Numbered from the stretch's first letter, positions 1 through 5,578 are shown. The stretch: 11,497 nt of DNA from Spirochaetales bacterium UBA4629 (GCA_002406055.1 DHMZ01000024.1:1-11497); one strand, 5' to 3'. Notes: a model not told the origin generated them from the sequence alone. Made by a program: numbers and translations.

Positions 1-217
1 GAGAAAGTACAATATGAAAACGTAAAGAATATTAAAAATATTAACAAAATGTTATTTATAAAACATTATACTTTTTTTTGCTCTTTATTTAGACAAAAAA
101 ACAAAATAGCAAAGTACTTTTATCTTTTCATATTTTCTTTTTATTGTTAGACTAAACATTTGTGGTGGTATGGTTTTTTGCCATCTCTAACACATTGTTT
201 TCCCTTAAGGAGGCCCT
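1..217. other. AT-rich non-coding region upstream of first gene
   Basis: This stretch is extremely A+T rich with homopolymer runs of T and A and has no convincing gene. One frame stays open from base 1 to a TAG at 148-150, but its translation is low-complexity Lys/Ile/Phe and looks like chance. The only clear signal is the ribosome site AAGGAGG at 207-213 serving the gene at 218. I could not place a promoter with both a good -35 and a good -10. Confidence 0.5.
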
Positions 218-652
218 ATGGCTATTAAGAAAGATAATCTCACATTAGGTTTAGGTTGTAATTCCTGTGCACATAATAAGGACATTAACCTCTACAAAGA
301 CATGTACAAGAAGGCTACAGAAAGAATTGAGTCACATGCAGAGGAAGGTAAAGCTTTCATAAACAACTTAAAAAACAACGCTCCTAAGAGAACAGAGTGT
401 AGATTCTATAACAGTGATGACGGACTACTTTGTGAATACTTTGTAGAAAGAGACTTCGATTGTACAGGTTCTTGTCCTGATTACCTTGAGGTTAAGTTTG
501 AGAAAGCTAGTGTTTCTCGCTCTCGTGTAAGTAGCGAAGAAAACAGAGAGCCTATTGAAGGCGACATCAAAGAAGTTGATGAAGATGAGTTCATTGGGGA
601 AGATGAAGACGATGATGATGAGCCAAGAGAACTCGATGATTATGAGAACTAA
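218..652 (+). CDS. Unrecognised small protein with six Cys and an acidic tail
   Basis: I do not recognise this 144-residue protein. The start is well supported by AAGGAGG four bases upstream of the ATG. The N-terminal two thirds hold six cysteines: a CxxC at residues 14-17, then C61, C72, C82 and C86. These could bind a metal or form disulfides, but no known zinc-finger spacing is evident. The last ~45 residues are dominated by Glu and Asp, including a run of Asp around 130-134, and are probably disordered. There is no signal peptide or membrane segment, so it is probably cytoplasmic. It stands alone as a single-gene unit, with AT-rich DNA before it and a strong intrinsic terminator right after it. 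Acidic tails of this kind can bind cations or basic proteins, but no function is assigned. Confidence 0.75.
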   Translation: MAIKKDNLTLGLGCNSCAHNKDINLYKDMYKKATERIESHAEEGKAFINNLKNNAPKRTECRFYNSDDGLLCEYFVERDFDCTGSCPDYLEVKFEKASVSRSRVSSEENREPIEGDIKEVDEDEFIGEDEDDDDEPRELDDYEN

Positions 653-672
653 GTAGTTATCTCTTTATTTTC

Positions 673-705
673 AGGAGGGTTTGGTTTTCCAAATCCTCTT
701 TTTTT
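673..705 (+). terminator. Intrinsic terminator after the acidic-tail gene
   Basis: A 12-bp stem (673-684 with 689-700, two G-U pairs) with a TTTT loop is followed by a further run of five T. It lies 20 bases past the stop at 652 and should end that transcript efficiently. It also overlaps the apparent 5' end of the next open frame, so anything read from upstream would stop here. Confidence 0.88.
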
Positions 706-1142
706 CTTGCTTATCTAACCATACAAGGTATTATAAAAGTAAGGGGGACATAAAACTGCAAATAGATGATGGTCCTGTTGTCCTGCTTGTAAGACGATGT
801 GGGAGCTCGAAAGTTAACCATTGTATTCGAATCATTACCTCAAGAGAGTCAATTCTTCCATACTTGAATGAGGTAGCAAGAGCTGTAAACCTTACGCCAC
901 AACACCTATCAAATTTATTCCATCTCCATACCGGTTTCACTTTTACAGAATACTGTAATGCTGTCAGAATAAATAAAGGAGCATTTCTGCTCCTTAATTC
1001 AAGTCTTACGATTGAAGAGATTGCCCACAAAGTTGGTTTTTCTTCCTCTTCTTACTTTTCCAAAATCTTCAAAAAACTTGTAGGAATAACACCTCAAAAT
1101 TTTCGTTTTAATCAAGAGAATAAATCTCAATCATATCAATAA
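681..1142 (+). CDS. AraC-family DNA-binding domain, headless, probably decayed
   Basis: The frame encodes the ~100-residue C-terminal DNA-binding domain of an AraC/XylS regulator. Two helix-turn-helix units are visible: residues ~62-80 (LNEVARAVNLTPQHLSNLF) and ~111-130 (IEEIAHKVGFSSSSYFSKIF), followed by the typical GITPQNFR ending. Full-length members have 250-300 residues with an N-terminal ligand-binding domain, which is absent. The start is doubtful. The only standard start codon in the 5' part is TTG at 681, which sits inside the preceding terminator. AAGGGGG at 741-747 is well placed only for a CTG at 756. The region before residue ~43 matches nothing I know. The 3' end runs 35 bases into the convergent MgtC gene. 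It may be a 5'-truncated remnant, or a stand-alone HTH protein using an unusual start. The domain itself is intact, with no frameshift. Confidence 0.55.
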   Translation: MVFQILFFSCLSNHTRYYKSKGDIKLQIDDGPVVLLVRRCGSSKVNHCIRIITSRESILPYLNEVARAVNLTPQHLSNLFHLHTGFTFTEYCNAVRINKGAFLLLNSSLTIEEIAHKVGFSSSSYFSKIFKKLVGITPQNFRFNQENKSQSYQ

Positions 1143-1803
1143 AGTCCATCGACTGAAGATTGTTTACAACTTCAGTAGTTGAAACATCCCCAACAGAAAT
1201 AATAGATGCAGAGAGAATAATTTGATTATCTGTATTCTTTGCAAGAGAGATGTTTTTAAGAATTAGTCCCATTGCCTCTAATTTTTCTCTTGCATCATTT
1301 ATTGAGAGATTATTTTTAGTTAGATTTATCTGGATTGAGCCGTTATTGGTACTAAAAGACTTATGCTCACCTCTATGAACAATAAGCTGAATAAGGATAA
1401 TAAGTGCTGTGCAAGAAATACCTAAAACATAAAGGCCACTACCTATTGTTAATCCTATTCCTACAGTGGCCCAAAGACCTGCAGCAGTTGTTACTCCGAC
1501 AATATTGTCTTTTTTTACAAAGATTACTCCTGCACCTAAGAATCCAATAGCTTGGACAACGCCTGCAGCTACACGAGATGCATCAACTTGTACAGATGAT
1601 AGAAATACGATATCTAAGAAAGCATACTTAGAAATTACCATCATTAACGAAGATGCAAGAGCAACAAGCATGTGAGTGCGCAATCCCGCGCTTTTAAGTC
1701 GTCTCTCTCTTTCCCACCCAATAAACATTCCGCATATTGAGGCGAGTACTATTCTTAAAACAAATTCAAATTGAAGTAAATTAGTGATTTGTAGCTCTTG
1801 CAT
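1108..1803 (-). CDS. MgtC/SapB family inner-membrane protein
   Basis: This 231-residue protein has the MgtC N-terminal membrane domain: several hydrophobic segments between residues ~12 and 140, ERE at 31-33, AGLRTH at 39-44, D74 and R77 in the SRVAAGVV stretch, and GFLGAG at 87-92. A soluble ACT-like C-terminal region (about 150-231) follows, as in the longer MgtC proteins. MgtC supports growth in low magnesium and inside macrophages in Salmonella and has been linked to control of the F-type ATP synthase; most relatives are uncharacterised. An AGGAA about eight bases before the ATG serves as ribosome site. It lies 66 bases after the ZIP transporter gene on the same strand and is probably the third gene of the Fur-ZIP-MgtC unit. 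A TTGACA in that gap lacks a good -10, so a separate promoter is unproven. The family call is firm; the physiological role is not. Confidence 0.9.
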   Translation of the reverse strand: MQELQITNLLQFEFVLRIVLASICGMFIGWERERRLKSAGLRTHMLVALASSLMMVISKYAFLDIVFLSSVQVDASRVAAGVVQAIGFLGAGVIFVKKDNIVGVTTAAGLWATVGIGLTIGSGLYVLGISCTALIILIQLIVHRGEHKSFSTNNGSIQINLTKNNLSINDAREKLEAMGLILKNISLAKNTDNQIILSASIISVGDVSTTEVVNNLQSMDFIDMIEIYSLD

Positions 1804-1869
1804 TTATATATTCCTAGATTAAGCGTTGATGATATTTTCAAATACCATAATAGAAGGTGTCAAGAGATA

Positions 1870-2595
1870 TTACTCAAAGAGTGTGCCCAAGAAGACAATT
1901 ACTAAGCCAATTAGACCATATAAGAAGCTCTTCTTTTTATTCTCTGAATGAATAACAGATGGCAAAAGCTCCATAAGTAGAATATAGAGCACCATGCCTA
2001 AAGCAACTGACGTGAGAGAGAGAACAATATTTTCTGTAATCCTACTCTCCAAGAGAGCCATTATTATTCCTCCACAAAATGTCGAGAAGGAAGAGATGAT
2101 GATTGTTACAATAGCTTTGCTCTTTTTTTCTCCTCTAGTTGTTGAGTAGATAAGCATTCCCATAGGAATGTTATGTAGGGCAACACCTAGTGACAACAAT
2201 AGACCACTAGAGATAGAAGAAAGAGCAACAGAATATACGCTCATTCCTTCAACAATATTATGTATAGCAATGGCGAGTGTTGCCATTATGCCAATATGGA
2301 TTAAGTTGCCTTCTTTACTCTCTTCTTTTCCTTCGTGTTCAGGTACAAAGCGATCTAATAGAAGTAAAAGCCCAAAACCAATTACTGCAAAGAGAAGATT
2401 AGAAATAAGCCTCCTCAAGTCTGCTGTCTCTTTAATCATCTCCGGAAGAATATCTAGAGCAACAACGCCTAGCATTGAACCAAAAGCAAGCGCAACAGAA
2501 AATGATTCAACGTTCTCTCTCTTTTTTACTAATTTAGCTAAGAGTAAACCTATTACAAAAGCTACACTTAAAAACAAAGTAATTAATAAAGCCAT
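1870..2595 (-). CDS. ZIP-family divalent metal transporter (ZupT/GufA-like)
   Basis: This 241-residue integral membrane protein has about eight hydrophobic helices and a charged cytoplasmic loop around residues 83-97, matching bacterial ZIP proteins, which import Zn2+ and sometimes Fe2+ or Mn2+. The metal-site motif of helix 4 is intact (HNIVEG, H112, N113, E116). The matching helix 5 motif reads HNIPMG (H141, N142, P144, M145), so the usual Glu is Met. A further conserved Glu is in MELLP near residues 209-213. The ATG overlaps the stop of the upstream Fur-family gene by one base (TAATG), implying translational coupling and shared control, which makes zinc the likeliest substrate. Family membership is sure; substrate and transport competence with the altered site are inferred. 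Confidence 0.9.
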   Translation of the reverse strand: MALLITLFLSVAFVIGLLLAKLVKKRENVESFSVALAFGSMLGVVALDILPEMIKETADLRRLISNLLFAVIGFGLLLLLDRFVPEHEGKEESKEGNLIHIGIMATLAIAIHNIVEGMSVYSVALSSISSGLLLSLGVALHNIPMGMLIYSTTRGEKKSKAIVTIIISSFSTFCGGIIMALLESRITENIVLSLTSVALGMVLYILLMELLPSVIHSENKKKSFLYGLIGLVIVFLGTLFE

Positions 2596-2984
2596 TATCT
2601 TTCCTTCTTTTTACATTCAGAGCAAAGCCCATCAAAAACAGTAGAGAACAAAACAACATACCCTACTCTTTCTTCTATTCTTTTTTCTATTTCAAGACTT
2701 GTCTTCTCATCTAAGTGCTCTGTCTTTCCACACTTTATGCACCTTATGTGCATATGACGAGGACAGCTATTTTCATCACATAGTTGATATAGTGCAGAGC
2801 GTGTCTTATTTGTTCCAACCTTCATTATTTTCTTCTCAGATTCCAAGCTATCAACAATACGATATATAGAGCTTTTAGGAAGCTCAGGTAGCTCCTTTAT
2901 TAAATCATTTAAAGAGTAAGATAAATGAGGACTCATTGAAAAAAAATCTAAAACCTCTTTCTTTGAATGCGTCGAATAATACAT
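2595..2984 (-). CDS. Fur-family metal-responsive repressor, Zur-like
   Basis: This 129-residue protein has the family layout: an N-terminal winged helix (~1-62, with the recognition helix around KSSIYRIVDSL) and a C-terminal metal-binding dimerisation domain. CPRHMHIRC (74-82), C82/C85 and C121/C124 are visible. The two CxxC pairs should form the structural Zn site, and C74, H77 and H79 are candidates for the sensing site. Members with this C-terminal pattern often sit beside zinc importers. Here it is coupled by a one-base overlap to a ZIP transporter, so it probably represses its own operon when metal is plentiful. No ribosome site precedes the ATG. Instead the promoter -10 ends eight bases upstream, suggesting a leaderless mRNA. 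The metal (Zn, Fe or Mn) is inferred from context only. Confidence 0.9.
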   Translation of the reverse strand: MYYSTHSKKEVLDFFSMSPHLSYSLNDLIKELPELPKSSIYRIVDSLESEKKIMKVGTNKTRSALYQLCDENSCPRHMHIRCIKCGKTEHLDEKTSLEIEKRIEERVGYVVLFSTVFDGLCSECKKKER

Positions 2985-2986
2985 AG

Positions 2987-3009
2987 AAAATGAGAATAGT
3001 TCTCATTTT
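2987..3009. promoter_or_regulatory. Perfect palindrome, likely Fur/Zur operator
   Basis: Ten-base arms (AAAATGAGAA and TTCTCATTTT) flank a TAG centre. The core TGAGAATAGTTCTCA fits the 7-1-7 plan of Fur-family boxes (TGATAATNATTATCA), with one symmetric change per half. It covers the -10 of the Fur-gene promoter and ends two bases before its ATG, so a bound repressor would block RNA polymerase. Binding by the adjacent gene product is an inference. Confidence 0.75.
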
Positions 3010-3021
3010 TCTATTTGTCAA
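2993..3021 (-). promoter_or_regulatory. Promoter of the Fur-ZIP-MgtC operon, leaderless
   Basis: On the minus strand, a perfect -35 TTGACA (3021-3016) is followed by exactly 17 bases and a -10 of TATTCT (2998-2993, four of six). The expected start of transcription falls at 2984-2986, that is at or within two bases of the A of the ATG. No Shine-Dalgarno fits in such a leader. Confidence 0.65.
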
Positions 3022-3054
3022 TAAACTCTTCACATAATATACACTTCTCTATTA

Positions 3055-3083
3055 TTGGCATAAAGATAATAGAAGATTATCTT
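3055..3083 (+). promoter_or_regulatory. Promoter of the zinc-ribbon/DUF5685/J-protein operon
   Basis: A -35 of TTGGCA (3055-3060, five of six) and a -10 of TATCTT (3078-3083, four of six) are separated by 17 bases. The predicted start is at about 3090-3091, on the ATG, so this mRNA may also be leaderless. A competing -10 (GATAAT, 3065-3070) has no good -35 but would give a ~14-base leader that still lacks a ribosome site. Confidence 0.5.
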
Positions 3084-3084
3084 T
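3062..3084. repeat. Perfect inverted repeat at the 3091 promoter
   Basis: Nine-base arms AAAGATAAT and ATTATCTTT are separated by AGAAG, 23 bp in all. It covers the spacer and -10 of the plus-strand promoter, just as the 2987-3009 palindrome covers the divergent one. The GATAAT/ATTATC half-sites resemble Fur-box elements, but the 5-base centre differs from the neighbouring palindrome, so the same regulator need not bind both. It could also fold as an RNA hairpin if transcription starts further upstream. Confidence 0.6.
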
Positions 3085-3090
3085 GTGAGT

Positions 3091-3525
3091 ATGAACTATA
3101 ATCGAAGACCTTTTTTTACAGGTAGATATGGAGCAGATGAGCTTTCTGTAACCTTGGGGGTGTTAGGTATTCTTTTCTACCTAGCCTATCCAATTTTTGA
3201 TGAAAAATATATCCAGGCTATTTTTGTCGTTGCTGCAATAGCCTTAGTTGCATTAGTTGTATTTCGCTCTCTTTCTTCAAATATTGGAAAAAGAAGAAGA
3301 GAAAACGAAGTCTTCCTTTCTCTTTTCCGTACTGAGAGTAAAGAAGAAAAAAAGCGAAGAAAGGAAGAAGAAAGAATAAAGAGAGAAAAGCGAAAAGAAG
3401 AAGAGAAGACATATGCTTTCTTCCGTTGTCCGAAGTGCAAAAAAGAATTAAGAGTACCAAAGAACAAGGGTAAAATTCGAATCAAATGTCCAAATTGTGG
3501 GGAACAATTTATAAGGAGAACCTAA
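3091..3525 (+). CDS. Membrane protein with C-terminal zinc ribbon
   Basis: This 144-residue protein begins with the FTGRYGADEL stretch that I recall from clostridial hypothetical proteins of the same layout. Two membrane segments follow (about residues 18-36 and 41-59), then a long Lys/Arg/Glu helix (about 80-106) likely to be an extended cytoplasmic coil, and a C-terminal zinc ribbon with CPKC at 113-116 and CPNC at 133-136. Function is unknown. The ribbon may bind nucleic acid or protein at the membrane face. The ATG at 3091 is preferred over an in-frame GTG at 3085 because it matches the family N-terminus and the predicted +1; neither has a normal ribosome site. It is the first gene of a three-gene operon, one base before the DUF5685 gene. 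Confidence 0.82.
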   Translation: MNYNRRPFFTGRYGADELSVTLGVLGILFYLAYPIFDEKYIQAIFVVAAIALVALVVFRSLSSNIGKRRRENEVFLSLFRTESKEEKKRRKEEERIKREKRKEEEKTYAFFRCPKCKKELRVPKNKGKIRIKCPNCGEQFIRRT

Positions 3526-3526
3526 A

Positions 3527-4342
3527 GTGTTTGGCTATGTTGTTCTCTCTCAAAACGCAACTAAAGAAGAGAAGAATAAATACAGAGAATGTTATTGCGG
3601 GTTATGCCATGTTTTGAAGGAAAAATATGGAAAGATTGGCATGCTTTCGCTCTCGTATGATATGACATTTCTCACTCTTATCTTAAGTGACATTGCATCA
3701 TCTCAAGTAGAAATAGGAAAAGAGCGTTGCGTTGTACACCCTCTTACTACCCATGATTATTTCACCTCGCCCGAGATGGACTATACAAGCGATATGCAAC
3801 TTCTTCTCTCCTATTATTCGCTTCTTGATAAAATAAAAGATGAAAATAAAGGTGAAAAGAAAAAAAAGAGCTTTGAGCCTTTCATTGAAAAGCTAAAAGA
3901 GAAGTATCCTAGACAAGCTAGAGTGATGGAAGAGAAGCTCAAAGAAATAAGTGATTTAGAAAAAACTTCCTCAAAAGATTTAAATAGGCTCTCCCTTCTC
4001 TTTGGCGAACTTTTAGGTGAAGTTTTCCGTTACGATGAGAATTCATTTTTCTCATCTCTATTATATCTTTTAGGTTGCAACTTAGGTAAGTTTATATACA
4101 TCTTAGATGCATGGGATGACAAAGAAAAAGACAAAAGGAACAATCAATTTAATCCGCTAGATGATTCTTTTGACTACGATAAAGTAAAGGAAAAATTAAT
4201 GGACGCAGCATCAGAGGCAGCACTTGCATATGAAAAATTGCCACTAGATGAGTATAATGAGATAACAGACAACATTATATATAGTGGAATGTGGTCAAAA
4301 TTTAAGAATAATAAGGGTAAGGAGGCAAAAAAAGATGAATGA
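3527..4342 (+). CDS. DUF5685-type protein with two Asp-rich motifs
   Basis: This 271-residue, largely helical protein of unknown function matches what I remember of the DUF5685 family, including the MFGYV start and the CYCGLC motif (C22, C24, C27), with C68 further on. It starts with GTG at 3527, eight bases after AAGGAG (3513-3518), one base after the previous stop. Two acidic motifs stand out: LLDKIKDE (D101, D105, E106) and DAWDDKEKD (D194, D197, D198, D202), the latter preceded by LGKFIYIL and followed by NPL. The order and spacing recall the two Mg2+-diphosphate motifs of squalene/phytoene synthases, but that is my inference. It is acidic and Lys-rich in the middle (about 104-142), has no signal peptide, and overlaps the J-protein gene by eight bases. 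Confidence 0.8.
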   Translation: MFGYVVLSQNATKEEKNKYRECYCGLCHVLKEKYGKIGMLSLSYDMTFLTLILSDIASSQVEIGKERCVVHPLTTHDYFTSPEMDYTSDMQLLLSYYSLLDKIKDENKGEKKKKSFEPFIEKLKEKYPRQARVMEEKLKEISDLEKTSSKDLNRLSLLFGELLGEVFRYDENSFFSSLLYLLGCNLGKFIYILDAWDDKEKDKRNNQFNPLDDSFDYDKVKEKLMDAASEAALAYEKLPLDEYNEITDNIIYSGMWSKFKNNKGKEAKKDE

Positions 4343-4934
4343 TCCATACTCAGTCTTAGGTTTAAATAGTTCAGCTAGCGAAGAAGAAGTAAAGAAAGCT
4401 TATAAAACACTAGCAAAAAAATACCATCCAGATGTTGCAGGAAATAGTCCAGAAGCTGCAAAGAAAATGCAGGAAATCAACGCAGCCTATGATGCTATAA
4501 TAAATCATAAGTCATATGGATACCAAAATGGTAGCTCTAGCTACAACTCTTATTATGACTATGGCCAAAAAGAAGAAGAGAGCAATGAGATGAGAGCTGC
4601 AGCCTCTTACATCAATGCACGCCGTTTTCAGGAAGCTCTACATGTTCTTTCTACAGTTAAAGTAGAGGACAGAAATGCTCGTTGGTATTATTTAATGAGC
4701 ATTGCTTCATACTACAGTGGAGATACAAATGCTGCTTACTCAAATATTTCTGAAGCAATAAAAAGAGAGCCAAATAATTTACAATACCAGAGCTTCTTAG
4801 ATAGACTCAGAAGTGGCAGGCAATTCTATACAACAAAGCAGAATTCGTACTCATCAAATAGTGGCTTCTTTAGCTGTTGCATACCACTAGTACTACTAAA
4901 TCTTTTCTGTCCAGGCTATTTTTGTATTTGTTGA
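4335..4934 (+). CDS. J-domain protein with TPR-like middle and Cys-rich tail
   Basis: This 199-residue protein starts at ATG 4335, nine bases after AAGGAGG (4319-4325) and inside the end of the DUF5685 gene. Residues 1-62 are a J domain: DPYSVLGL, helix II ending in KKYHPD (HPD at 31-33, the Hsp70-stimulating tripeptide), and the helix III region KKMQEINAAYDAI. A Tyr/Ser-rich linker (~67-83) leads to a helical region (~86-155) resembling one or two tetratricopeptide repeats. The last 22 residues are hydrophobic and hold five Cys, suggesting membrane association, metal binding or lipidation. It lacks the G/F and zinc-finger regions of true DnaJ, so it is a specialised co-chaperone that probably recruits DnaK to its operon partners. 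The 3' end overlaps the convergent TetR gene by 19 bases. Confidence 0.88.
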   Translation: MNDPYSVLGLNSSASEEEVKKAYKTLAKKYHPDVAGNSPEAAKKMQEINAAYDAIINHKSYGYQNGSSSYNSYYDYGQKEEESNEMRAAASYINARRFQEALHVLSTVKVEDRNARWYYLMSIASYYSGDTNAAYSNISEAIKREPNNLQYQSFLDRLRSGRQFYTTKQNSYSSNSGFFSCCIPLVLLNLFCPGYFCIC

Positions 4935-5530
4935 AGTGTTTCAATTAAAGCTATCTTCTGTGGCTTAATTAGCTCGGAAATATATTTATTTGAATCCTCT
5001 AATGAAATAGGAATTTTTTCTAAGAGAATATCTTGGTAGATTGTCATTATTCCAGATATGCAATAATCGAGAACAATTGTGAGATTCTTCGGACAAGCAT
5101 CGCTAACATTTTTTGCAGGCATGTCAGCAATAATTCTCTTTATTGCAGCATGTCTAGCTTCTGTCAAAACATCATAAAAGCGATCTGCTTTTAATAGCTT
5201 TGCATAATAGACCTGATTCTTCATAAGAAACAAGGAAATTGATGATAGATACTTTTCAGGATCATATAGTGCGCTAGAAGCATTATAGGAACTAAAGGCA
5301 GACGCAATCTCATCAACAACCGACATAGATATGCTCTTTAATACATCTGAAGTATTTGCATAGTGAGCATAGAAAGTGCCTCGGTTTATATCTGCTTTCT
5401 TTACAATATCAGTAATACTAATTCTATCAAAAGGCTTTTCTATCATTAATGAAAGAAGAGCTTCTTTTATCATTTGCTTACTTCTTATAGAGCTACGATA
5501 TTCTGCTTTTGTCCTTTTTTCTTCACGCAT
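4916..5530 (-). CDS. TetR/AcrR-family transcriptional regulator
   Basis: This 204-residue one-domain-plus-ligand-domain regulator has an N-terminal HTH (about residues 20-62) with the hallmark ISITDIVKKADINRGTFYAHY, followed by a helical C-terminal domain of the type common in low-GC bacteria, where it often senses small hydrophobic compounds. The ligand is unknown. The ATG at 5530 is chosen over an in-frame TTG at 5548 because AAGGA lies about nine bases upstream and the sequence from MREEKRTK is a normal family start. Its promoter spacer contains a 14-bp palindrome, so autoregulation is likely. No efflux pump or enzyme target lies next to it; the HAD phosphatase upstream on the same strand ends 79 bases before the start codon and may be unrelated. 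Confidence 0.88.
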   Translation of the reverse strand: MREEKRTKAEYRSSIRSKQMIKEALLSLMIEKPFDRISITDIVKKADINRGTFYAHYANTSDVLKSISMSVVDEIASAFSSYNASSALYDPEKYLSSISLFLMKNQVYYAKLLKADRFYDVLTEARHAAIKRIIADMPAKNVSDACPKNLTIVLDYCISGIMTIYQDILLEKIPISLEDSNKYISELIKPQKIALIETLQQIQK

Positions 5531-5549
5531 ATCGCCATCCTTATACAAA

Positions 5550-5578
5550 ATAATACAAATGTTTACATTTATGATAAA
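5550..5578 (-). promoter_or_regulatory. TetR gene promoter with operator-like palindrome
   Basis: On the minus strand, a -10 of TATTAT (5555-5550, five of six) lies 17 bases from a weak -35 TTTATC (5578-5573). The spacer contains the palindrome AAATGTTTACATTT (5557-5570; six-base arms, two-base centre). TetR proteins often bind such sites over their own promoter. The predicted start near 5543 gives a short leader that includes the AAGGA ribosome site. Confidence 0.45.

Noticed and set aside
1..150. Open frame from base 1 to TAG at 148-150, possible tail of an upstream gene
   Set aside because: The translation is low-complexity Lys/Ile/Phe with no family resemblance, and the region has the base composition of non-coding DNA. 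A gene tail cannot be ruled out but is not supported.
1804..1869. TTGACA-like -35 before the MgtC gene as a separate promoter
   Set aside because: No acceptable -10 lies 16-18 bases away, so it is more likely chance in AT-rich DNA. Readthrough from the ZIP gene is simpler.
2168..2644. Plus-strand 158-residue open frame opposite the ZIP gene
   Set aside because: It is a shadow of the ZIP and Fur-family genes, with biased composition and no family signal.
3186..3485. Minus-strand open frames opposite the zinc-ribbon gene
   Set aside because: They mirror the Lys/Arg-rich coil as Phe/Ser/Leu runs, have no ribosome site, and overlap a well-supported gene.
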